This document shows positions 34,045 to 41,450 of a DNA stretch of 64,000 bases, piece after piece (position 1 is the stretch's first letter; each line of letters begins with the position of its first letter). Source of the stretch: Burkholderia metallica (GTDB taxonomy: Bacteria > Pseudomonadota > Gammaproteobacteria > Burkholderiales > Burkholderiaceae); assembly GCF_902832845.1 (NCBI RefSeq), contig NZ_CADFDB010000001.1, forward strand, positions 1,550,001 to 1,614,000, written 5' to 3'. A model generated the notes under the pieces. The model had not been told where the DNA came from. It saw only the letters and a program-made list of their open reading frames with translations, and did no database searches. Position numbers and translations under genes: made by a program.

Positions 34045-34454
34045 CCACCTCGCATCGCGTCGAGATATTGCCGCACGGCGACCAGATCGCCGACGTTGCC
34101 GGCCAGCATCCGGTCGAGTGCGCGCTTGCCGCCGAACGGCGCCGCGTCGTTGGGCCGCTTGACCCACGCATCGGCCGCGGCCGGCTGCGGCAGCAGGATC
34201 TGCAGCGCCTTGTAGATGCCGAGCAGCAGCGATAGCCGCTCGAGCGTATCGCGCGGCAGCCGCGCCGCTTCCGGCGCGGCCTTCCACTTGAAGAACGTCG
34301 ACCGGCCGGGCGACCCGAGCAGCACGATCTGCTCGTCGATCGTCAGTTCCCAGTCGCGCGCGATGTTGAAAAACGCACGCAGGCCGGCCGCCGACATCTG
34401 CGCGACCGATGCCTGCGGCGGGGGGGAATAGGACTCGTACGCGGGCTGTGACAT
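34035..34454 (-). CDS. Xre/MbcA/ParS (DUF2384) antitoxin
   Basis: A 139-residue antitoxin with an N-terminal Xre-like helix-turn-helix (LTIDEQIVLLGSPGRSTFFKWKA) and the C-terminal DUF2384 toxin-binding region (LPRDTLERLSLLLGIYKALQILLP ... FGGKRALDRMLAGNVGDLVAVRQYLDA). It should bind the RES toxin and, through the HTH, its own promoter. A GTTAGT/ACTAAC dyad lies 5-30 bases upstream (34459-34484). The coding strand has normal codon use, so recent transfer is not obvious. Confidence 0.88.
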   Translation of the reverse strand: MSQPAYESYSPPPQASVAQMSAAGLRAFFNIARDWELTIDEQIVLLGSPGRSTFFKWKAAPEAARLPRDTLERLSLLLGIYKALQILLPQPAAADAWVKRPNDAAPFGGKRALDRMLAGNVGDLVAVRQYLDAMRGGWA

Positions 34455-34458
34455 GATC

Positions 34459-34484
34459 GTTAGTCTCTAAATGAATCTACTAAC
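34459..34484 (-). promoter_or_regulatory. Candidate operator of the RES/Xre module
   Basis: GTTAGT (34459-34464) and ACTAAC (34479-34484) are exact inverted repeats with a 14-base spacer, in an AT-rich stretch just before the antitoxin ATG. This fits autoregulation by the HTH antitoxin. Confidence 0.6.
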
Positions 34485-34573
34485 AAGACTAGTCCATTTT
34501 CGTATTTTTGCAAGGGTCGAGACCCGTCGATCGATCGGCGTCGTCGCGTGCCACCCGGAAAACGATATTTTTT

Positions 34574-34601
34574 TGTCCATTCTGGACTCTTATTTTATTT
34601 T
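34574..34601 (+). promoter_or_regulatory. Candidate promoter with dyad before the amino-acid binding protein gene
   Basis: TTGTCC (34574-34579) and TATTTT (34596-34601) with 16 bases between them. The -35 is part of a dyad GTCCA-N3-TGGAC (34575-34587). The start codon is about 97 bases on, leaving a long leader. Confidence 0.45.
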
Positions 34602-34697
34602 CTGCGTTAATGCCCGTGCGGACACCGCGCGCAGCTGCGGCGGGTCCGTGAAACCGTATCGCCCGGAAACCCGGAAGCACCCGCCAAGGAACGCACC

Positions 34698-35480
34698 ATG
34701 AAGAGACTGATTGCCGCTGTTTCGATCGCCCTGCTCGCGATCTCCGCCGGCCCCGCCGTCGCGAAGGACTGGACCACGATCCGCTTCGGCACCGACGCCA
34801 GCTACGCGCCGTTCGAGTCGAAGGCGCCCGACGGCAAGCTCGTCGGCTTCGACATCGACCTCGGCAACGAGATCTGCGCGCGGCTGAAGGCAAAGTGCGT
34901 GTGGCTCGAGAACGATTTCGACGGGATGATTCCGGCGCTGAAGGCGAAGAAGTTCGACGCAGTGCTGTCGTCGATGTCGATCACGCCGCAGCGTGCGCAG
35001 CAGATCGGCTTCACGACGAAGATCTACAACCAGCCTACGCGGCTCGTCGTGAAGAAGGGCTCGCCGCTGCTGCCGACGGCCGAATCGCTGAAGGGCAAAT
35101 CGATCGGCGTCGAACAGGGCACGACGCAGGAGACGTACGCAAAGGCGTACTGGGGCAAGCAAGGCGCGAACGTCGTGTCGTACCAGAACCAGGACGGCGT
35201 GTACGCGGATCTCACGTCGGGCCGCCTCGACGCGGCGCTGCAGGATGAAGTGCAGGCGGCGATCGGTTTCCTGAAATCGCCGCGCGGCGCGAACTACACG
35301 TTCGTCGGCCCCGAACTCGTCGACGAGAAAGTGCTCGGCATCGGCGCCGGCATCGGGCTGCGCAAGGAGGACACCGACCTGAAAGCGAAGATCGACGGCG
35401 CGATCCTCGACATGGTCAAGGACGGCACCTACAAGCGGCTCGCGTCGAAATACTTCGACTTCGACATCTACGGCGGCTGA
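34698..35480 (+). CDS. Amino-acid ABC transporter substrate-binding protein (lysine/arginine/ornithine/histidine type)
   Basis: A 260-residue periplasmic binding protein with a signal peptide (MKRLIAAVSIALLAISAGPAVA). The mature start IRFGTDASYAPFESKAPDGK and the motif GFDIDLGNEIC are typical of HisJ/ArgT-like proteins, as is the C-terminal DGTYKRLASKYFDFDIYGG. No permease or ATPase gene is next to it, so it must share a transporter coded elsewhere. ATG follows AAGGAACGCACC. Confidence 0.9.
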   Translation: MKRLIAAVSIALLAISAGPAVAKDWTTIRFGTDASYAPFESKAPDGKLVGFDIDLGNEICARLKAKCVWLENDFDGMIPALKAKKFDAVLSSMSITPQRAQQIGFTTKIYNQPTRLVVKKGSPLLPTAESLKGKSIGVEQGTTQETYAKAYWGKQGANVVSYQNQDGVYADLTSGRLDAALQDEVQAAIGFLKSPRGANYTFVGPELVDEKVLGIGAGIGLRKEDTDLKAKIDGAILDMVKDGTYKRLASKYFDFDIYGG

Positions 35481-36569
35481 AACGGCGTCGCGCGCGTACG
35501 GGCGCCACTCCGGTCGCGCGCGTCCGACCGCCCCTCCCCTCACCACCGGACGGCACCGGCATGAGGCCGGTTGCCGTCGCGTCGCATCGCATGCGTCATC
35601 CGCCGCACGGGCGGCACGACGCTGCGCATTTCATCCGGACTGCAGATCGATCTGTTCGCCGCGGCGAGGCCGGCGCGAAGGAAAATCGTGCCGTTTCAAT
35701 CGTACGGTCAGTACGCGAAGAGCGGGCGTCGAGGAACCGGCGCCCGTGCGCACATGCCCTTGCGAACCGTGTTCGCATGCAGGAAAGTACCGACCCGGCG
35801 CGGATGACCGGCAATCAGCCGGATCCGCCTCGCACCGGGCGCGGAGAGATGGCCTGTCGACGCATGCCGGCCGGCGGCGAGAACGACGCTCGAGCGGCGA
35901 CGCGTCGACTCACTGCGATCGCGGCCTGCCGGCCGCGGCGTGTGGCGATCGATCATTTTTCTACCCCGTTTCAGTCTCGTTGCTTGTTCCGGCAACCGGA
36001 CCACACCGGTGCCCCGACGATCAGGCGACGACGTTCCGTACTCGCCGGAATGCGGCTGCTGTACCGCGCTCCGACGCCGCATCCCCGCGGACCGGGCCCT
36101 GGCCGCGACCGACAGCGTTCGCTGCCGAACCGGACGGACCTTGCATCGTCGACTTTCGCACGCCTACTTCCGCAAGGACCGGGCCAGCTTCGCGCGAGCC
36201 CGTCCGGACAAGGGATCGGCCTGGCAGCACGGCAGCCGGAACGGGTGCCGAAGGCGGGAAGTTACGAAACTGAAACATGGGGCGCGCGGCATGCGCCGGG
36301 CCGCGTGACGGCCGTGCCTTGCGGGATAAGGCTGAACAATGAAGCGCGACATTATTACCGACGGGCGGCAGGCCGTTCGCCCGACGTTCACCCCGATTTG
36401 CGGCGCAATTTCGCCGGGCGGCCGCGGCGAAATGTTTCATGCGCTTTACATGCGGTCGGCGGCACACGTGCCGCAGGTTGGCCGTGCTGTGCGCCGACCG
36501 AAGTCGGCCGCCCGCTACGTTCGCGCCGCACCGGCACCGGACCTGTCGCCGACCCGGTGCGTGCACCGC
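35481..36569. other. 1.1-kb stretch without a credible gene
   Basis: Open frames here (for example 35561-36721, plus) give Arg/Pro/Thr-rich sequence with no domain, no good ribosome site and no codon bias like the neighbours. GC content is lower than in genes, with patches such as GATCATTTTTCTACC near 35950. TGAAACAT and ATGTTTCA form a distant inverted pair (about 36270 and 36433). It may be decayed coding DNA or hold regulatory RNA; nothing definite is visible. Confidence 0.5.
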
Positions 36570-38042
36570 TCAGCCGACCCGCTGATGTCCCGCGTCGCCG
36601 GACGGCGTGCCGTCGTGACCGCCGTTGTCGCCGTTGTGGTCGTGATCGTTCAGCCCGTGCTCGATCATCATCCGGTAGAGCGTCACGCGTGAAATGCCGA
36701 GTTCGGCGGCAGCCTTGTTGATGCGGTGATCGTTGCGCAGCAGCGCATTCTCGATCGCGGTGCGCTCGGCGAATGCGCGTGCCTGTTCGAGCGTCACGGG
36801 TTCGGTTTCGCCGGGCGTGTCGAGCCCGAGATCGTGCGGCGTCAGCAACCGGCTCTCGGCCATCACGATCGCGCGCCGCACGCGGTTGATCAGTTCGCGC
36901 ACGTTGCCGGGCCATTCGTAGCGCCGCATCGCGTCGAGCGCGGCAGACGTGAAGCCGCTGATCTTGCGGCCGCTGTCGGACTTGTATTTCTGCAGCACGT
37001 AGTGCGCGAGGATGTCGATGTCCTTGCCGCGCGCGCGCAGCGGCGGTTCGTGGATGCGCAGCACGCACAGGCGGTGATACAGGTCCGCGCGAAAGCGCGC
37101 GGCCTCGACCGCGCCGTCGAGATCCACGTGGGTGGCCGAGATGATCCGCACGTCGACCCGAATCGATTCCTGCCCGCCGAGCCGCTCGATCTTGCCTTCC
37201 TGCAGGAAGCGCAGCAGGCTCGCCTGGCTTTCGACCGGCATGTCGCCGATTTCGTCGAGAAACAGCGTGCCGCCGTTCGCCGATTCGATCCGGCCCGCCC
37301 GCCGCTGGTTCGCGCCGGTGAACGCACCGCGCTCGTAGCCGAACAGTTCCGACTGCAGCAGGTGGTGCGGAATCGCGCCGCAATTGATCGCGACGAACGG
37401 CCCCTTGCCGCGGCCGGAGCGCTCGTGAATCGCGAGCGCCGTCAGCTCCTTGCCGGTGCCCGACTCGCCGGAGATGAACACGCTCGCGTCGGTCTTCGCG
37501 ACCTTGCGGATCGTGCTGAACAGCTGCTGCATCGCCTCGCAGTTGCCGATCATCCCGTGTTCGCCGATCGACGCCGCATAGGCCGCGCCGTCGACGCGAT
37601 CGAGTGCGGCCATCCCGCGCGCATGGCCGAGCACGTGCGAAATCCATTCATAGGGCAACGGCAGCGTCACGTAATCGAAGCAGTAGCTGCGGATCAGTTC
37701 GCGCACGGCGGGGCTGATCGTGATGCCGGCCTGCGCGATGGAAATCCAGCCGATCGACGGCTGGCTCAGACACGCCTTCAGCGCGGGATAGTCGCGCGAC
37801 GTGAATCCGGTGAAATCGACCAGCCCGGCCGCGACGCTCACGCCGGACGTCATGTTCTGCGCGGCGCCGGCCGTCTTCGCGACCGCGATTTCCCAGCCCA
37901 GCCCGCGCAGTTGCGCCAGCAACGGCTCGTCGGGGGAACGCATGATCACGAACAGCTTGCGTCCGTCCTCGGGCGCGGTGACGGACACATGCGTCGTCTC
38001 GGGCGCCGCGTGCCCGTTTGCGTCAGGTGACCTAGCAACCAT
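36570..38042 (-). CDS. VpsR-type sigma-54 dependent transcriptional activator
   Basis: A 490-residue enhancer-binding protein. Residues about 28-150 form a receiver-like, VpsR-type domain (RKLFVIMRSPDEPLLAQLRG), followed by an AAA+ domain with Walker A GESGTGKE (192-199), the sigma-54 contact loop GAFTGA (239-244) and Walker B GGTLFLDEIGD, and a Fis-type helix-turn-helix near the C terminus (RINKAAAELGISRVTLYRMM). VpsR and its Burkholderia relatives control exopolysaccharide genes in response to c-di-GMP. The bce cluster lies about 8 kb away, so a link is likely but unproved. The ATG at 38042 follows GCGGGGAACAACG. Confidence 0.85.
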   Translation of the reverse strand: MVARSPDANGHAAPETTHVSVTAPEDGRKLFVIMRSPDEPLLAQLRGLGWEIAVAKTAGAAQNMTSGVSVAAGLVDFTGFTSRDYPALKACLSQPSIGWISIAQAGITISPAVRELIRSYCFDYVTLPLPYEWISHVLGHARGMAALDRVDGAAYAASIGEHGMIGNCEAMQQLFSTIRKVAKTDASVFISGESGTGKELTALAIHERSGRGKGPFVAINCGAIPHHLLQSELFGYERGAFTGANQRRAGRIESANGGTLFLDEIGDMPVESQASLLRFLQEGKIERLGGQESIRVDVRIISATHVDLDGAVEAARFRADLYHRLCVLRIHEPPLRARGKDIDILAHYVLQKYKSDSGRKISGFTSAALDAMRRYEWPGNVRELINRVRRAIVMAESRLLTPHDLGLDTPGETEPVTLEQARAFAERTAIENALLRNDHRINKAAAELGISRVTLYRMMIEHGLNDHDHNGDNGGHDGTPSGDAGHQRVG

Positions 38043-38493
38043 CGTTGTTCCCCGCTTGGCGTTGGTATCGCGCGCCGGCTCGCCGTCGCGCACGACGGAC
38101 CTCGATCGAACCGACATATTGGCCGCATTTCCGTCCGAATAAAATCCCCCCGTGAAGGAATCGCACGTGAGGTGGACATTGTCATGAACGGTATATCGAT
38201 GCGGCCCGCGCGCGGCTAGATGGGTGTTATCCCGGTGGCGGATGCGGCGCGCGCGGTGAACCGGCGGCTGCGCGGCGCGCAAAGCCGCGCCGGTACTGGC
38301 GCGCGGCGTGCTCGGACGATGCCGCGCGCGAGAAATCGGCTCGCCCGCGCATGCGTGCGCGGACGCTCGACCGGCCGACGGGACGCCCGCGTACCCGGTT
38401 CGAATTGATTTCGGTCAATCGTCAGAGGAAGCCGGCCGATGCGGGAACGCAACAGGCGCGGCATGGCGCCGCGCGCGCCGGCATGGGGGCATA
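38043..38493. other. Intergenic region upstream of the sigma-54 activator
   Basis: No gene seen in 451 bases. The part next to 38042 should hold the activator's promoter; a moderately AT-rich patch (ATTGTCATGAACGGTATATCGATG, 38172-38200) is the best candidate. No GG-N10-GC sigma-54 signal was found. Confidence 0.4.
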
Positions 38494-39423
38494 TCAGCGG
38501 CCCGACGCGAGCGGCGCCGGTGCGCTCGTGCGGCCGCGGCCGCGGCCGGCCGGCGCGCCGCGGTGTTCGCCGTAGGTGGCGGCCAGCGCATCGACCCGCG
38601 CGAGATGGTGATGATTGTCGTGATCCCACGGATGGAAGCCCGGCCGGAAGAAGCTCAGCCATTCGCCGGCGATGCGCGGGAACAGCCCGCGGCGCGGCCC
38701 GTACAGGAACGCGACCATCCGCAGCATGCCGCGCACGTGATGGCCGGCGCCGCGATCGCGCCACAACAGCGTCGCGTGCATCAGGAACACGGTCGGCCAG
38801 AACGTCAGCGTCGTCAGCAGATACACGCCGATGCGGATCAGGTAACGGCGCAACCCCGGTCTCATTGCCGCATTCCAGACGTCGAACGACACGGCCTTGT
38901 GCTCGGTTTCCTCGAGCGCGTGCCAGATCCACATCTGGCGGTAGCCCTCGACCGAACCGTCGAGGCGCGTCGGATCGCGCAGCAGCCAGTCGGCGAGCAT
39001 CGCCGTGTAATGCTCCGCCGCGACCGTATGCGCGAGCTGCACCGAATGCGGCAGCTTGCGCTTCATGTAGCCGAGCACCGCCCACACGCGCTTGTCGAGC
39101 TTGCGCGCGGGCAGACGGTTCGCCTGCATCAGCTCGTTATATTCGATGTGCTCGCGCGTATGCATCGCCTCCTGGCCGATGAAGCCGAGCACCTGCTGCT
39201 TCAGCACGGGATCGTCGATCCGGTCGCGATAGTTGCGCACCGAATCCATGAAAAAGCGTTCGCCGGCCGGAAACAGCAGCGACAGCGCGTTGAAGAAATG
39301 GGTCACGTGCGACCCGAGGCCATGCCAGTCCTTCGCGCGTTCGACCGGCAGGTCGAAACGCAGGTCGCGGCGCACCGGCATGATCCCGGCTGCGGTGGCG
39401 GCAGCGGCTGACTTCATGTTCAT
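38494..39423 (-). CDS. PF10118-type putative metal-dependent hydrolase
   Basis: A 309-residue protein of the family annotated as predicted metal-dependent hydrolases. It shows a ferritin-like pattern of metal ligands: FIGQEAMHTREHIEYN, AAEHYTAML and WHALEETEHKAVSFDVW, so a di-iron or similar site is probable. One or two hydrophobic helices (YLLTTLTFWPTVFLMHATLL) suggest membrane association. Start at 39423 after AGGAGAACG. A 22-bp dyad upstream (39508-39529) may be its operator. The physiological substrate is unknown. Confidence 0.8.
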   Translation of the reverse strand: MNMKSAAAATAAGIMPVRRDLRFDLPVERAKDWHGLGSHVTHFFNALSLLFPAGERFFMDSVRNYRDRIDDPVLKQQVLGFIGQEAMHTREHIEYNELMQANRLPARKLDKRVWAVLGYMKRKLPHSVQLAHTVAAEHYTAMLADWLLRDPTRLDGSVEGYRQMWIWHALEETEHKAVSFDVWNAAMRPGLRRYLIRIGVYLLTTLTFWPTVFLMHATLLWRDRGAGHHVRGMLRMVAFLYGPRRGLFPRIAGEWLSFFRPGFHPWDHDNHHHLARVDALAATYGEHRGAPAGRGRGRTSAPAPLASGR

Positions 39424-39507
39424 CGTTCTCCTGGTTCCGGGGCGGCCCGGCGCATCGTTCGACGCGGCCGGCGCGGGCCCGGGCGGTGCGTCGCGCACCG
39501 CCAAAAT

Positions 39508-39529
39508 CTTGACATCGACAGCTGTAAAG
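39508..39529. promoter_or_regulatory. 22-bp dyad upstream of the PF10118 gene
   Basis: CTTGACA (39508-39514) and TGTAAAG (39523-39529) are inverted with one mismatch around an 8-base spacer. The size fits a TetR- or GntR-type operator. It lies 85 bases before the PF10118 start. Confidence 0.45.
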
Positions 39530-39605
39530 ATAGGCTGCCCGCAGCCGCGCGCGCAAGCCGCGCGGTAGATGCGCGCTTCCAAACAGTGCACGGTCGATGA
39601 GGTGG

Positions 39606-39630
39606 AAAAAACGGCGCTCGAACAGCGTCG
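39606..39630 (-). terminator. Terminator-like hairpin on the minus strand
   Basis: Read on the minus strand: CGACGCT, GTTCG, AGCGCCG, then TTTTTT. One A-C mismatch weakens the 7-bp stem. No annotated gene ends just upstream of it, so it may close a short non-coding transcript. Confidence 0.45.
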
Positions 39631-39959
39631 GGACGGCGGGGGATTCGAACGCGCGAGACCGTGCGCGCGTAATGTTCTGGGAGTGAAGCCGCATCGCACC
39701 AATGGTCGGAAATCCCCGTGCGGCGGGCGTTGCGCGGAAGCCGGCGCCCGCGCGCGGCATTCGGCCGGGCATCCCGGTAGCACCGATTCATACGCGCGTC
39801 GCACGCGCGCGGTGCAACCGCTGTCGCAAGGTCCGCGAAAAATTCAAACGCGCGTTCCATTTGCGTGCCGGGCGATCGCGGCCGAGATGGGCCGCCCCAG
39901 TCCGCAGCACGCGCGGGACCGGCCGGAAACCGCACGGGGCGGCCCGCTGCGCGCTCGCC

Positions 39960-39965
39960 TACAAT
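39960..39965 (+). promoter_or_regulatory. Candidate -10 (TACAAT) of the FKBP gene
   Basis: TACAAT 34 bases before the ATG, at the edge of GC-rich sequence, followed by a T-rich leader and CAGGAG. The -35 region is poor. Confidence 0.45.
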
Positions 39966-39998
39966 AGCGGTTTTACCCATCCTTTTTCAGGAGAAGTC

Positions 39999-40340
39999 AT
40001 GTCTGTCATCACGACCGAATCGGGCCTCAAATACGAAGACCTGACCGAAGGCACCGGCGCGGAAGCGCAAGCCGGCAAGACCGTCAGCGTCCACTACACG
40101 GGCTGGCTGACCGACGGTCAGAAATTCGATTCGAGCAAGGATCGCAACGACCCGTTCGCGTTCGTGCTCGGCGGCGGCATGGTCATCAAGGGCTGGGACG
40201 AAGGCGTGCAGGGCATGAAGGTCGGCGGCGTGCGTCGCCTGACGATTCCGCCGCAACTCGGCTACGGCGTGCGCGGCGCCGGCGGCGTGATTCCGCCGAA
40301 CGCCACGCTCGTGTTCGAAGTCGAACTGCTCGACGTCTGA
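39999..40340 (+). CDS. FKBP-type peptidyl-prolyl cis-trans isomerase
   Basis: A 113-residue single-domain FKBP, cytoplasmic, that speeds prolyl isomerisation. Family residues are present: [41 protein letters not shown], and IPPQLGYG...[21 protein letters not shown] lies just before the ATG. Short FKBPs like this are conserved in Burkholderia and one is linked to virulence in B. pseudomallei. The AraC gene follows 33 bases later on the same strand. Confidence 0.93.
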   Translation: MSVITTESGLKYEDLTEGTGAEAQAGKTVSVHYTGWLTDGQKFDSSKDRNDPFAFVLGGGMVIKGWDEGVQGMKVGGVRRLTIPPQLGYGVRGAGGVIPPNATLVFEVELLDV

Positions 40341-40373
40341 TACGGCTCGCGCCGCCGGCTGACGCCCCGCCTC

Positions 40374-41147
40374 ATGGCACACCTTCCGTCTCCCACCGTC
40401 GCACTGCAACGCTACGACATGCGCGAAGCGTCGGACGTGCACGACTTTCACCAGATCGTGCTCGGCATCGACGGCGCGATGGTGATGGCGGTGGACGGCG
40501 TCAGCCAGCGTCTGGACCGCCACGCCGCATGGCTGGTTCCGGCCGGCGCGCGCCACGATTACGCGGGCCTCGGCGAGAACCGCCAGCTCGTGCTCAATCT
40601 TCCGCTCGCATCGCTCGCGGTACCGCAGCGGCTGTTCGACAGCGCGCGCGCGATGGCGATCGATCCGGCGCTCACCGCGCTGGTCGCGCAGATCGCGGCG
40701 GCCGCCGCGCAACTCGACGCTCCCGCCGGCGACGCACAGCGCGCCGCTGCGCACCGTTTCCAGTGGCAGGCTGCCGCACGGCTGTGCGGCGCGCTGCTCG
40801 ACGAACGCGGTATCGCGGCGCCCGCATCGGGCCTCGATTTCGCGCGCATCGACCGCTGGCTGCGCGCACGGCTCGCGGAGCCGCTGCGCATCGCCGACCT
40901 CGCCGCGCACTGCGGCTACGGGATGCGCCGGTTTCATCAACTGTTCGTCGATGCGTTCGGCGAAACGCCGCATCGCTACCTGCAACGGCTCAGGCTCGAC
41001 GCGGCCGTGATCCTGCTCGCGGACGGCCGTGATCCGCTCGTCGATATCGCCGGGAGGGTCGGCTTCGCCGATCAAAGCACGTTCACGCACGCGTTCACGA
41101 AGCGCTTCGGCGTCGCGCCGGGACGCTGGCGCGGCGAACGGCATTGA
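40374..41147 (+). CDS. AraC family transcriptional regulator
   Basis: A 257-residue regulator with an N-terminal cupin-like ligand domain (HQIVLGIDGAMVMAVDG; WLVPAGARHDYAGLGENRQ) and two C-terminal helix-turn-helix motifs (LRIADLAAHCGYGMRRFHQLF; VDIAGRVGFADQSTFTHAFTKRFG). It lies upstream of a DHA2-type exporter in the same orientation, which could be its target. Effector unknown. Confidence 0.9.
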   Translation: MAHLPSPTVALQRYDMREASDVHDFHQIVLGIDGAMVMAVDGVSQRLDRHAAWLVPAGARHDYAGLGENRQLVLNLPLASLAVPQRLFDSARAMAIDPALTALVAQIAAAAAQLDAPAGDAQRAAAHRFQWQAAARLCGALLDERGIAAPASGLDFARIDRWLRARLAEPLRIADLAAHCGYGMRRFHQLFVDAFGETPHRYLQRLRLDAAVILLADGRDPLVDIAGRVGFADQSTFTHAFTKRFGVAPGRWRGERH

Positions 41148-41334
41148 ACGCAGCCGCGGGCCTGTGTTGAGCACGCAGCGACGCGTGTAGCGGCAAGGTT
41201 CGAGAAAGCGCGTTCGGCGCCGGCCTGTGCGCCGTCTTCGTTGTTCTCGCTTCGCTCTCCGCCTCATTCCCGCTTTGCCCCCTTTGTTCCGGCTTCGCTT
41301 CCCCTTCGTTCCCGCTGCGTCGCACTCCGCATTC

Positions 41335-41407
41335 TGCGTTTCGCGTTTCGCGTTTCGGCGTTCCATCGTTTCGCGTTTCGACACTTCAGCGTTTCGACGC
41401 TTCACGT
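41335..41407. repeat. CGTTTCG short-repeat tract upstream of the exporter
   Basis: The heptamer GCGTTTC or CGTTTCG occurs about seven times, with CGTTTCG three times in immediate succession near 41336-41357 and further copies near 41368-41400. The region is unusually pyrimidine-rich and lies 45-115 bases before the exporter start. No dyad is evident. The rest of the 303-base intergenic region (41148-41450) shows no gene. Confidence 0.55.
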
Positions 41408-41450
41408 CCCACTGAAACATCCGCTACCGGCCGCCTCCTACGCTTGACGC

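Larger units (their letters stand above)
39424..39998. other. Intergenic region between the PF10118 and FKBP genes
   Basis: No convincing protein gene in 575 bases. It holds a GGCGGTGC/GCACCGCC hairpin near 39482-39502, the dyad at 39508-39529, a minus-strand terminator-like hairpin at 39606-39630, a T-arm-like GTTCGAATCC on the minus strand (39641-39650) and the FKBP promoter. Confidence 0.5.

Noticed and set aside
35561-36721. 386-codon plus-strand frame in the gene-free stretch
   Set aside because: Low-complexity Arg/Pro/Thr sequence, no ribosome site, no domain, and it runs into the 3' end of the sigma-54 activator.
39630-39720. tRNA gene on the minus strand
   Set aside because: Only a T-loop-like GTTCGAATCC is present; T-stem, acceptor and anticodon stems do not pair.
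41335-41407. CRISPR array
   Set aside because: The repeats are only seven bases, contiguous, without spacers, and no cas genes are present.
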